Source of the DNA: Aquila chrysaetos chrysaetos
Lineage: Eukaryota; Chordata; Aves; Accipitriformes; Accipitridae
Assembly: GCF_900496995.4 (NCBI RefSeq)
Contig: NC_044012.1
Coordinates: forward strand, 1,426,001-1,490,000
Length of the DNA: 64,000 bases
Direction of reading: 5' to 3'
Shown: in pieces, positions 16,767 through 29,500 of the stretch
Position numbering within the stretch: position 1 is the first letter of the stretch
Layout of the letters: each line of letters begins with the position of its first letter
The notes under the pieces: model-generated
The model's input: the letters and a program-made list of their open reading frames with translations, nothing else
Told to the model about the DNA's origin: nothing
Databases searched by the model: none
Position numbers and translations under genes: made by a program

Positions 16767-17510
16767 ACCAAGCCCCCGGAGATCCACACTGCTCCCCGGG
16801 GAATGGACACAGCGAGCGCTGCAGAAGGGGGGGAGGATTTATTCCGGGCAGCGCAGCCTGGCTCAGCATTAGAGCCACATATACACCGTTACACAGCAGA
16901 AAAAGGAAAAAGCTTTGCGGGCAGCGAGGACGAGTTAAGGGTTTGAGTGCAGCTGACCTCATTGCTGGCTCTACAAGGTGAAGGTGGGGAAACAAGGGAT
17001 GGAAGGAGAAAATAGAGGCAGGGGAGGGGATCCTTTCTGCTCCCAGCACAAGGAAGAACCGCTCCCCACACACCTACGGTAGCGCAGGGAGAGCTGCGGC
17101 AGTGGAGCGGGGACCCCGAGCCCATCAACGGCAAGCTGGAAGGTCCCACGTCAGGGCCTGGAGCATTTCGTGGAGGGAAGGAGGCTTCAGGCTGGGGGAA
17201 GCACAAAGGGCAACCACGGTTCAGGAGTCACAGGAGAGGGCAAAAAAAGCCTCCGGCCATTAAACACAAGACCAGGAGAAGAGCAGGCAAGGGAATGAAT
17301 GGGACAGCAAACGTGCTTGGAGGAGGCCAGAAGGGGACTAAGCTGACTTGGGGCCGAGGGACAGCTGCTGTAGATTAGTCCTGCCTCGTTCAGACAGTCC
17401 TCGCCCCCCCCGCCGAGAGATGCGAAAGGTGCCCACGGTGGCAGCCCCCCCCCCACCCCCAGACAGAGCCCATCCCCACAGCAAGAGCGGGCGCCTGGGG
17501 TTTGTGTGAC

Positions 17511-17516
17511 TTTATT
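17511..17516 (-). terminator. TCF25 polyadenylation signal AATAAA
   Basis: TTTATT on the plus strand reads AATAAA on the TCF25 strand, 65 bases after the stop codon. Confidence 0.75.
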
Positions 17517-17580
17517 GGAGTGCGACACAAGTCGGCGGGGGGTGATTACAGAGGGTTGGGGGGAGATGCACACTCTCGAC

Positions 17581-20500
17581 TCAGTCCCAGTCCCCGTCGC
17601 CTTCGGGATTGTCGTCTCGGGGGGGTTCCTGAAACTGGATGTTCGCCAGCATGTCCCGCATGGCTGCCATGAGCCTGTTCACCCCCTGGTTAAGGTCCTG
17701 CCCTGCTCCAGCCTCTTCATCCCCGTCGTGCCTGATGTCCCCCTGCAAGAGAGGAGAGCTGGAGCGGCCAGGCAGGGAGCTGCCTGCCTGTCTGCAGCAG
17801 GCAGGGAGAAAGACAATGCCGCTTGCCAAAAAGCATCAGGCTGCTCTGCAACCTGACGTTTACACACTGCATATGCCAAGAGCCACTCCCTTTGCAGAAA
17901 CACTGTGCAGTGGGAACTTCGGTGTACCAACAGCAAAAGTGCGCTCTGATCTGCCTACAGCAGCTGACTGCACATACCTGCAAGTTAAAATTTGGCAACA
18001 GCGATCGGAAGAAGAGAGATAAAGTGCTTTCGTTGGATGGATGATTCGTTCTGAAAGACAGAAGTCACACCATGGTTAAGGGGGCAACTTGGTACTTGAC
18101 CTCTCGCTGGGGCTGAGGCAGCGCAGAGATGCTGGAGAGAACACGGGCCCTCCTGAGCCAGCCCCGAAGCAGCGTACCGGGGGGGTTCTTCGGGATTTCT
18201 CACACCAGGCAGCCAGCAGCTGGCCAGCCTCTGGGCAAAGCAGCCATTAGAAGCACTACCAGGTTTCTTCTGAGCTGGGTCAGTGCATAAGAAACGTATG
18301 GGCGTCACCTCAATGGTCTGTGCGCACCACAGCTGGCTGCACTTAAACCTGTCTTTACCCCAAACCACCTCAGTTAAGACACAGCCAAAGTTTTTCAGTG
18401 GCCTTTGCCTTAATGGCTGTGAACAGCTGCCGCCTCCGACGGTGACCACCAAGGAAAAGCGGCAGGACCAGTCCTGCCTGTACGCTCTGCCTGTCGGCGA
18501 GCACCGCAAGCCAGGCTGCTCTTCTTCCAAGATGGAGGAGGACATCAGCTCTGAGCACCCACAGGCACCCAGGCCCGGGGCTGAGGGCGTGTTAGGAACA
18601 TGCTGGCTGTGCCAGCGCAGAAACGAGGGGTGGTGAAGGTACCTTTCTGGTCTGGTGTAGGAAACGATGGAGTCCAAAGGAGGTAAGGGGTCAAACCCCA
18701 TCACAGGCTGCGAGGTCACCTCCTGCGGGGAGGAAGAAGAAAGAAGGGGTGAAGGCTGCGTCACCAGCAGCAGCAAACACCGAGGCAGAGAGATGGTCGG
18801 ACCAGCGGGACGGCCCTTTGTCTCGGGGAGCGCAGCAGAGCTGGGCACCAGCTGCAGCCTGGCCTGCCCACACACGCACCCCCGTGTGTCGCCCCGGGAA
18901 GCCATGCATACAGAGAGGACACTTTGAGGTCAGCCGGACACTTCTTGCTGGTGGCTGGGGTTTAAGACGTGCCCAGTGTCCGCACGCATGGCATGGATGC
19001 AAGTGCCGTCACGCCGCACGCAGCGGCACTGCCTGTGCCCCGCCAGGGCCCCTCACCAGAGGCAGCGCTGCCGTGGCCTCCTTCATCTCTGAGAGGATGA
19101 TGTGCCGGTAGATATTCCTGGGTGCGCTCTGGTACCGCATCTTCCTCCTAAAGCAGGGAGGGGGACAGAGGATTGCACTGAGCACACCTCAGCATAGCCA
19201 GCTTTCCATTTCTGCTTCTCTAGGTGCATCGTCAGCTTCATCCCTGGCTCTGGGGGGATGCGCTGTATCGGACGGAGCTGGCCTATAGCTAAGCCAAAGT
19301 CACTTGGCAGCTGCTGACCTCCGGAGGAAAGAGCAGAACAGCTCAGGGACACTGTACCTAATGCCTCTCTCTTCTGCTTCTCAGAGCTGGAAAGTGTTTC
19401 TAAGCACTAACCTGCCCTGTGCAATAAATGCCCGAGCTGTGCAGCCATCCGTGCCCTTCCCAACCAGCAGCAACCCCTCCGCCCTCTCCAGGCGATTTCC
19501 AAGGCACAGGCAATGGCCGAGGCTGGGGGAAGCCAGCACAGCACACACTCCCCAGTGAGCGAAACCCGCAGCTCTTCATTCATGTTTGTGCAAAGCAGGG
19601 AGAAGCCTCTGCCTTCCTGGCCCCACGGTGTAACCCCTGGCATCAGCAGCCACCATCAGATTGGCAGACGTGGGGCTCTGAGCAAGCCCCAGCACCGCTG
19701 CAGCCCAGGACAAAGCTCCTCTTGTCTGCAGAGCCCTTCGGCCCGCTCTGTCCCCATGTTTCAGCACCCATGCCTGGTACAAGAGCCGCTCACCTCCACC
19801 GGGCGCACTCACTTGTGCTCAGACTCCTCCACCAGCAGGTCCCGGGCATCCACCATGCGCAACACCTCGTGGACGTTGGTCTCCAGCCACGCCATGACGG
19901 CTGGGTCCTTCCACAGGGAGTGAGTCCTTCCCACGTAAAGGGACGTCAGCTGGTTCAAGGCGGGAGGCTGGCTATGGGAGACACTTGTTATTCAGGGCAC
20001 TCTCCTCCTTCCCGCCTGCAGGTCCCTGTGCGAGCTGGCAAGGGCTCGTCTCTGCACTGTGCTTCAGCGTGAGAACACAAAAAGAGGAATCGCAGGCTCC
20101 CTGCTTTGCTATTTCCATCTACCTTCACCAGTTTTTCTGCCTCCATCTATTTTTGGGATAAGCATAGCCATGAGATGAAAGTTAATGCTGCCTTGACCCG
20201 AGGGGGAGACCACTCGCGTGTTTAGGAGGACCACGTGTCAGGGAAATCCAGACTGGTAGGAGACAGCCTGCCCTGAAAGCATGCACACATTGTTCTCTCT
20301 TACTACATGTACCAACAAGCTTCGGTATGAACTTCTGACCCATCCACATTAAGGTGAGGTGGGTCCACTAGCATTATCTGGTGGCCATTATGGAAATCCA
20401 TTATCAAAGCATCTAGCAGCCTACTCAGGAAAACCAAATACTCTCCTCTGCAGCTTTGTAACTCCATTAGCTGCCTGAGCAAGCAAAGGCCCCATTACCG

Positions 20501-23500
20501 GCAGAATCAATTCCTTCTCTTTACTGAGAACATCTCCAGGGCTTACCTTATCTGAGCATTCAGCCCAAAAAAGGAATGGGACGCGACCCTGGCATCAGGC
20601 TGCACACTGCAGTGATCCAACAACGGCATAAGAACTGCAGGAGAAAGTCAGACAGCTTGCTTTCAACAGCCTGGCAAGGAGCACCACTGGCCACCACTGC
20701 CAGGGCTGCAGGGATAGCCCCATTCTGGAGAGCCAGCACCCCACCGGGGCGCTGAATGACCACCCACGCAAGGAGGGTGCGAGGATGCTGCTGGGGGTTA
20801 TGCGGTCTTTTGATCTCTGTGTGGATGATGGAAACAGATCCAGAGTAAACAAAAAACAAACTTTTTTATCCCCCCAGTGAAATAAGGTGCAATTTTCTAC
20901 ACTTAATGCAGCTGGCCTTTGAACTTGAACAAGGGTTTTATTTCAGTCACCGTGACAAGCAGCAAAAAAGATGGTTTCAGCCAACACAAACTAAACCTCT
21001 GTTCAAGAGCTGGTTATTCCTGCCTATAAAGTCACACCCTGCTCTGGGCCCAGAGGGGCTATATATCTCCTTTCATGGACAGCAGCACCAACTGGATGAA
21101 AGCAAGGGTGATGGGTGCCCATAGAGAGCACATCTAAAGCAGAGCAGTGCCTCAGAGGGAAAGCCAAGAGAGACTTGCTGTCTCTGGTCTGGGGAACCCT
21201 GGGGTGAAACATTTTCCTGCTCCAAGACTCTAGCTCTCATCCTCCCCCAACTTGCATGCCCGTGACCATCTCTAATGAAGGGGCATCAGCTGCTCCCAGG
21301 AGGGTGTGCAGCAGGGAGAACAGTCGCTGATCTCTTCCTAACACGGCTCACGTCTGCGGGGGCCCTACCCGGCTCCACTGTTCTCTCGCCGGCCCTGCCA
21401 CGGCAGGGGGTGGGATGGCTGAATCCCACCGCTGCCACACCAGATGCAGGTAGAGCAGTGTACCTGCCACTGCCGGTCTGCCCGAGCTCCGTCACCCTCT
21501 GAGTCAGGACTCCCATCTCCCACAGGCAGAGGCAAACGCCATTTGCAACCCACAGGCAAACTGCTGCCTCTGCATTTGATTCCCTGGGATCCAGCCTTCA
21601 CTCTCACAGATGAAAACAGTGACAAAGCCTGCGGGGACGGACTTACCGGTGGGGAGAGACTTACCGCTTGGGAACATGATCAGTGCAAGCTGGATGAGCC
21701 GGGCGGCTCTCTCCCGGGCTTGGCTTAGCTCCAGCTCCGAGCGCTCCTCCTGCTGGCTCAGGAAGAAATAGGCCAGCGGCACCGAGAAGGCAAAATTGGG
21801 CAGCTGGGACAAATTTCGGTGACTCTGCAGGATCAGAGACAGATTTACCGAGAAATGATGCTATGCAGAATGATCTCGATGTCGCTGGGCTGCACACAGG
21901 GTGGGGTTTCTTGCTTGCGGGATTAAGTTACTTTCCAGCTGCTGGCTTGACGGTCCCACAACTGAGTAAGCAATTTTGAGTTCGTACAATTGTTTGCAGG
22001 GTACCAGGATTACAAGAACAAACACCCCAGCCTTTACGGGTCATTCTGATGCTGTTGGGATGCCAGCCTGGCTGTGAGACAGCCCTCAAAGGGCTAACCT
22101 GTTTACGAAAACCTCAGGCTCTGTGGCACAGCGTGCCAGCCCAGGTGGGGAGAGCCCCAGGAACCAGCTCTCCCCTCTCTGCCCCTTCTCTGGCCAGGGC
22201 TGCCTGTTGCCAACTCACCTCCCACTCCTGGAACATGCGGGTCAGGAAGGTGTATTCTCTAGCTCGGAGGGACAGAAAATCGATCAGCAGCAGCACACAC
22301 AGTGGGTCGTTCTCTGGATCAAGGCTTCAGAGGGAGGTGAGCACAAGGGGAGGAAACAAAATCAGTGTCACAAAAGCTGAAGTAGCTGTCCTCATTTCTA
22401 AGTCAAACAAGACTTTCCCACTAGCATCCAGAGCACTTCCGTGACTCAGCAAGCGGAGATAATGGGAACACGATCGTTCCTGCGTGGCCGGAGTGATGGT
22501 GCAACGCCCTGCCTGGTTTGCGTCCCTGCAGAGGGGTGATGGCCCCCGTCACCACCCAGGAGGATCAATGGCCACAAACCGAGCAGGCTGAAGCCGCTGC
22601 TGTACATCTGCTCCGCAGAGACTCTGGGCTCTGTGGACCAGCCAGGCCCACAGCTCAGCAGTCCAGAGCAAGGGCCACCCTGATCCCATCAGTTTAAGCC
22701 TCCTCCTCAACAATCACCTCTCTCCAAAGCAGGACCACAGGTAAGAGCCTGTGCCCAAAACTAACCTGTGACACCGCATCTGTAAGGAGTGGAAACAAGC
22801 CCTCACTGAGCCTGGGAGAAGTAGTACACCTCTGGGGTTTTTGGCCCGCGCCGGTTATGTTCGGTGGATTGTTGGAAGCGTGTTTCCCCAAGCCTGAGAT
22901 GCCCTGCCCCATCCCGCAGGGAATGGGGTGCAGCCCTTGGCAGGGGCACCTACCTCAGAATCAGCTTGCAGAACTCCAGGGCTGTCCGGGGACAGCCTCT
23001 CTTCTCCAGGAACATCAGGTGCTTGAAGAGAGCCAGGAAGAAAGCCCTGTGTGGGGAACAGCAACAGGGTTTAGAAGCCAGATTTGGAGAGAAGCACCTC
23101 GTGCCACTCAAGAACAGCCCCAGCTCCTTGCCCCCCGAGCATCAGTGCCGCTGTGCAGCCAGCGGGGTCCAGGGAACCTAGCCTGGTGCAGTACAGGGTG
23201 CCACAGACACCCCATGTTCCCATCTCTTTTTTTTTTTACTCTCTTTGTGCAAGCATAAGGACAGCAAACCCACAGCCTGCTCCGCAAACTGGGGCCGACA
23301 ACTCAGGACAAGAGAAACAAGTAACTCCCCAAAGTCTGCATCCTCCCTTGTCCCAGCCCACCCAGCCACACAGAGACGGGGACGCAGAGCGTGCACGACA
23401 CATACGGGGGGAGGACTAATGCCCAGACTGGTGTTACAGATCACAGCATTCAGGTCACAGACAGTATGAAGCCCGACAGTGAGCAGGTACTGGAAATCTG

Positions 23501-26500
23501 AGCAACCTCCAGGTACAGCAGTTTGGGAGAGATGACTTGGGTCAGCTGACTGGAAAATTCCCAGAATAAAGTCACCTTTCCCTGCAGCTGCAGAGCTGTC
23601 ACTATTTAAAGCGCCGGGCCGGGAGCAGCACGAGTGCTGGGGATGAAGGCCAGGCAAGCAGCACACAAGTGACCAAGCACAGCCATAAACACGCAGCGAG
23701 TGTTTTTGTGACAAAAATAAGTACCATTTTGGGCTAACGGGTACTAATTGCAGGAGAAGGATGTGACAGGGAGGAAGAGTTAACGCTCCAATAAGGAATC
23801 CCTTGGGAAAGAGGATGCTTTGCAAAGAAACCTCAGTGCAAGAGCTGCTGGTACCCCACCTCAGGAGCCCTGCTGCTGCTTTGCTGAGGGGCACTGCCAC
23901 TGACTGCCAAGCAGCAGAGCTTGTTCTGACAGAGAGGGACATTCAAGGTCCCCCTGCCACCACTTGCCAGCACAGATGACGCAGCAGACATTGTGAATCT
24001 GGGTCTCTGTGGCCAAAGTAGGCCAGGGCACGCCGCAACAGCTCTCTGGCAGACACGGGGCAGGCAGGCGTGCCGCCTACCTGTTCTCCAGCCGCCGGTA
24101 GTCCAGCCTGCAGGTCCCACTGGTGAGACTGAAGACAGGGTGGAAGGCGCACTCCAGGCTGTACAGCGCCCGCTCTGCAGACAGCAAGGACAGTGTCAAG
24201 GCACGCCACCACCCCGGCACGCCACGCAGCTCAGATTTACCCCAGAAGACACTGATAAGTGAGAGCTCTGGCACCCATGAAATAAGCTTGTTCACACTCT
24301 AGCCATGCACAAAACTACTTCAGAGTACGTGATACCCAGGCAAACAAGCCATGTTCCCGTCTGCAGGCATTTGATCATGCTCTGGTTGTGAAAAGCAACT
24401 CTTCTGGAGGTCTGGGATTGAGGCTGGTACAGATGCCTCTGCCACAACTATCTTCACATAGGGAAGCCAAAGATCCTGTCCTCACTTTGCCTCTGGCCCC
24501 TTCTATCATGCTGGAGAACACACGTCCCGGTTACCAAACATCACATCTGACACCCGAGACTGCAGCACAGCAGTCCGAGGGGCAGCCATTCTCCAGGACG
24601 CCTCCTGCCCCCCTCGCAGCCTGCGGTGTCCCGAGGATCAGAGCCCAACATGCTGAGCTGCAAGGTGCTGGTCGGAGGAAGGCAAGGCAGGCTGGCCCGG
24701 AGGGTTGGGCAGGCTCCCCGCAGATGGGGTACGCTTCCTGGAGCAGCCCCTCACACTGTTGTATCTCATAGCTACTAAATCAGACCCTCCTCCTGCAAGG
24801 GATGTCCTACAGGTGGGACCCCGCCACAACCAGACAATCCTTCCATTCATTTTGAAGGTGAACGCTGATGTGCTTTGCCCCAGACAAACAAGTCCGGCTC
24901 TATTTAAAAGCCTCCAGCAAAAGTTGCTGGTCTGCAGGATCACGTAAGGCTGAGCGCTCACGGCCCCAGAGTCACAGACGGGGAGCCAAACCAACCGTTC
25001 TGGTTTGCTGCTTCTCTGTTGAAACGAAACCAAAACTGAACCAAAAGCCTTTGATTACTAATTCACGCCAGGACATCTGCTTCTCACCTCAGCTCTTACC
25101 TATGAGATCACGGGCCATCTCCTGATCCTCCTGCATCCGGCACACGTCGCTGAGCTGCAGAAGGGAGTCCACGTGGTATGGGTTCATCTGAAGCAGCAGC
25201 TACAGAAGAGCATGAGCTTGATTACACGATGGCACAAATCACTGGTTTCTCATGCACTCTGCCTACGAGGCAAGCTCTGTAAGCGTGGCAGGGAGGCAAA
25301 TGTCCTGACACCGCGCATAAGAGAAAGGAGCTGTTCTTGCCCCTGGGCCTGAAGGTGAAGAAATCCTGTCCCACACCATCAGAGAGCCAATGCTCAGACT
25401 GTAGTGCGAGGCTCGGGACGCACCTTACTTGAAAGGCTAAAACTATGGATTAAAAGAACCTAAGAACAGTCACACTGGGTCACAGTAGGGGTCCATCTCT
25501 CATCGTCTCTAAAAGCAGACGCCTGGGAAAGAGGGCACAAAGCTGGGCACACGTGACTACTCCAGCACACTCTAAGCTGCCAAACTTTAGGGGTTCAGGG
25601 ACCCCCACTGTCAAAGACGCCATTGGTATTAATGGTGTCTCGTCTCGTGAATTTGTTCACTTACTGACCCAGGTACCATTCCAGCACCCCAGCTCTGCGA
25701 TACAGAAAGCCATCGCTTAACCACACAATGCAAAGAACTTCCTTTAATCCCAGCCTGCCAGCTCTGTCCCTGTGTTGGAAGGGACAGCAGAGAGATCTCT
25801 CCCCACCCCATACAGGATCTGAGCCCTCGACTGCAGCTTCCCTCAGGCAGCTCCCTCCCAGTGCTGTCCCAGCCAACCCAGCTTTTCCAGCGCTGAGGCC
25901 ATGCCAGGCCTTTGATCATCTTTGCTGTCCTCCTCTGAATCTCTCCCAGCTCCACCATATCCTTTTGAAGGTGAGGGCCCAGAACTGCATGCAATATTCC
26001 AGATGCAGGCAGCAGGCATAATTACATTTTTGTTTTATTCTTTACCCCTTAAGAATTCTGAGCATTTGATCAGGCTTTTGCTTCCTCTGAGTACTGAGAG
26101 GACATTTTGACACATCTAGTACAATTCCAGGATCCAGCTCCTGAATGGTAATGGATTAAAAACATCTTTTTCCAGGCTTCAGAAGTTTAACCACACCTGA
26201 AAAACCTCTGCATTCACCAGTTACATTATAAACGGGCTACTTTTTCCAAGTACCTAAAACTCAGTTTCAATATGAAAATACTGAAGCTATTTCAAATCTC
26301 CTCACGGTTTAGTTTTGGGATTTTTTTTTTCCCCAAAAAACTGAAAAATACAGCTTCAAAAGCACCAGAAGTTGCACATCTGCAGGATGGTGGCCAGCGT
26401 GACCACCTGCAGTACAAAGCCTTTATGCTCTAGGCTGTCCCAGCCCAGGACCTTTGCGTCTGTGCCACTTGCCTGACATTCTACCCCTTCCTTGCTTGCT

Positions 26501-29500
26501 CTTAAGTTCCTTTCTAGTCCTCCTTTTCGGAAGGGATGGAGCACCTAGGGTCATTGTGATGGGAAAAAGTACTCTTCACGCACTTTACAACTTCACCAGC
26601 AAGACCCTTTTAACCCACTAGCAAGAGCAGAAAAAACACTCACTGAGCAGGACCCCCCCCCCCCCAAAAAAATAATGTTTTTCATGCTGAAACCACAGCA
26701 GCAAGGCAGATCTGGGCTCCAGCTACGTTGAGACTGTGGTTATCACAGATAAACTGCTTGGGGGTTTGAAGTACTTCTGGTATCAGCAAACCCATCTGTT
26801 AGATTTTACCCTTAATAGAAAAGTGGAAGACTAAACCTGTAGGAATATCTTCAAATGTAGCCAGACCCACTTAACAAGGACAGAGCATAAAGACTAAAAT
26901 GTACCACGGAAAACCTGTCCTGCTCTGCACAGCAGTGTGAGACCATGTTTGAGCTGTCCTTAGGACGCTGGCTCTCAGGTTGATCACTGCTGCATAGGAA
27001 TTACCTTGCATCATCTAATGTGAATCCCTCAGTCCAGTCACCAGGCAGAATTGCTGAGCTGGAGAGAGCAGTGGCCATGAGCAGAGGGTGGGAAAGCAGA
27101 AGGAAGTAAACTTTATTTAGTAGACAATGGCCTCTTTAAGAAACTTCTCCAGGGCGTGTCTCTGAGCTCATGTGGCCAGGGTTTTCAGAGTAAAAATACC
27201 GCATTTATGGTTCAATTTTACTGTTGCTTATCGCTACAAACTATAAATGTTACCATACAGTTTAATGAGCTTGGACACGCATGAAGAACTTTCAACACAA
27301 AGACTGTTTTGCTGAAATACCAAGAAAAGACACATTTTTCATCCATGCAAGAGTTTATAAATACAACAGCTGTTAGTTTAGATTCCCATTTAAAGATCGG
27401 TTTATACAATATTTCTCCCTTCCCAGCTGAAGAGCTGAGACAAGGGAGCTTTATCTCTACACTTTCAGCCAAACGGTCAGTTCCTGCAGGCTCCTCTTCT
27501 AGATGGCTACTTGGCAAGCTCTCCGGCAGAGCCACCGAGGCTTGGCCACCAGCCACTGGACCTCATTTGCACCAGGGTGGTCACTTATCCGTAATGTGAA
27601 AGCAGAGCTCAGAAAGCAACGCTGCCTTGCCCACCATACAGGGGACACAGGGCTCTACTGCTCAAAATGAGACTCGCAAAAAAAGAGCACTGGGATGCAT
27701 CAGCCCACCTCCCCTGTCAGGGAAAGGGGCTGCAGGAATGCAGAAGGCAACAGCATGGGCAACCCAACTTCACAACATACCACAATGTTGTTGGGGTCCA
27801 TGGACTCTACAGCATCCAGGAACTTGAACTGCACTTGCTGGTACTCGCGATGGTGCTCGAACGTGAAGTACTGCACTCCTCTCCTGGTGTCCACCAGCTG
27901 CATGGTAATACCTACAAGGTGCATGGGAGATGTGGGTGCCACTGCTGCCAGCCTGCGAGCACAGCGGCAAGAGAAGCTCTTCTGCTGTCTTATCACACAG
28001 AAAGTTCATTCACATCACTGGGTCCAAAGCCAGACATGTTTTCAGAAACAACCAGAGAATTTCACTCCTTTCCCTCCTCTCATGAGTCAAAGTCCAAAAC
28101 CCACCCAAGAAGCCCAGGCAGCTTTCTCTCCCCACAGATATTTCTCATTATCCGGCAATACTGCTGTTAAGAAGGGAAGTACTCATCACCTGCTACCTCC
28201 AGTAAGGGGACAAAAACCCCCTCAAATGCTAAGATACGATATGACAGAGTTCTCCCTGTTGAGAAAGGAGGTACTTCCATCAGCTGACGAGCAGTTCCCT
28301 TTCTCCATCAGCCAGTGCAAAGCCCGTGCCTGGCAGCTGATGAGAGCAGCTCCAGTTTCTGTGCGCTGAGGCTGTAGGAAAGCCAGGCTGGCAGGAGCAG
28401 CCGTCCGTGCCAATACAGGCACGGGACTGACGTGCCCCGTCAGCTAGCGGCAGCACGGTGCTTCAGGAGGTGGCACTGAAAGCCTCACCTGTTTTGCTGT
28501 AGCGTGGCCAGGTGTTCTTGGGAGCCGTCAGCCACATGCTGCGGACATACTGGCGCTGCCTTTGCCTTGGCCTAGGGACATAAACACAACAGGTCACGAT
28601 TTCTCTGTACTAACAGAATGAGGAGGGCTGAAACCAGCCAGAAAAAGTATGATTCAGGGAAGAAGAGACCCAACTTCTCCCCTAGCTGCAGCCCTGCCAC
28701 ACGGAGCTTTTGCCCAGAGCTTTAACATGTTTGCCTTCAAGACACAACATACCTTTGCTCAGGCTCTGCCTTACTTGAACCATTCCTCTTTGGGCCAGCC
28801 AGTGCCTCCAGCATTTCCACTTCAATAGCTTCTCTCCCCTGTTTTTATTCCTGCCAAATTCTCAGCTGCCTCTTTGCTTCAAACAGCTTCCCAGGTCCAA
28901 TTAAGAGAGCCCCATATCCCTCTGACTCATCTCTCTTCCCAGCAGTGCCTTCAAATGTCAACTGATCTAGTTTAAGCCATACTCACAAATGCAACCAATT
29001 TATTGGTTCAGGGCAGGAGGAATTCAGAAATCAAGGCTACCCTAAGAAAGTCATGTCTCCTCAGTAAGGGACTGCTGCTTCTTCCTCAAGCACTAAATAT
29101 TCTTCCACGGACTCTCTCAGAGAAGGCTTCTGCTTCCACCATCACTGCTCTGAGCTTATACCCTTCTTACGTGTACATTTTTCAACCAGCTCATGAAAGT
29201 GGGAACTTTCTGGCTAACACTGACCACAGTGCAATGGATAACTGCATAGAGACCTCACACCTAAGAAGTAGTAGGTTTCCTGGGCCCCTGAAAGCACATG
29301 CATGAGACCCCCTGGAAAGCATTCAGGGTCCGCTTTGTAAGACATCGGAGACTTTGGAATAGCAACAAGAGACAAATGCTGGAGAAAGAAAAAAAAAAAA
29401 TCTAAGAGTCTGTATTCTATGAATTTGAGTGAAAGGACTTTAGAAGGCTGTTTTAACAGTAAATGCAAGGGGAAATTAGCAGAAGAAAAAGCAAATGCTA

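Larger units (their letters stand above)
15124..17510. other. Intergenic region between MC1R and TCF25
   Basis: Holds MC1R upstream DNA and TCF25 3' flank. Seen here: a degenerate ~30-bp repeat (15541-15860), two TCATGTG motifs (15543-15549 and 16096-16102) that fit the MITF M-box, and a perfect inverted repeat (16678-16766). A non-coding MC1R first exon could lie here but I cannot place one. No other gene is recognised. Confidence 0.5.

Noticed and set aside
23178-23942. 254-residue reverse-strand open frame between TCF25 exons 9 and 10
   Set aside because: It lies in an intron and resembles no protein I know. It overlaps the end of no exon and is probably a chance open frame.
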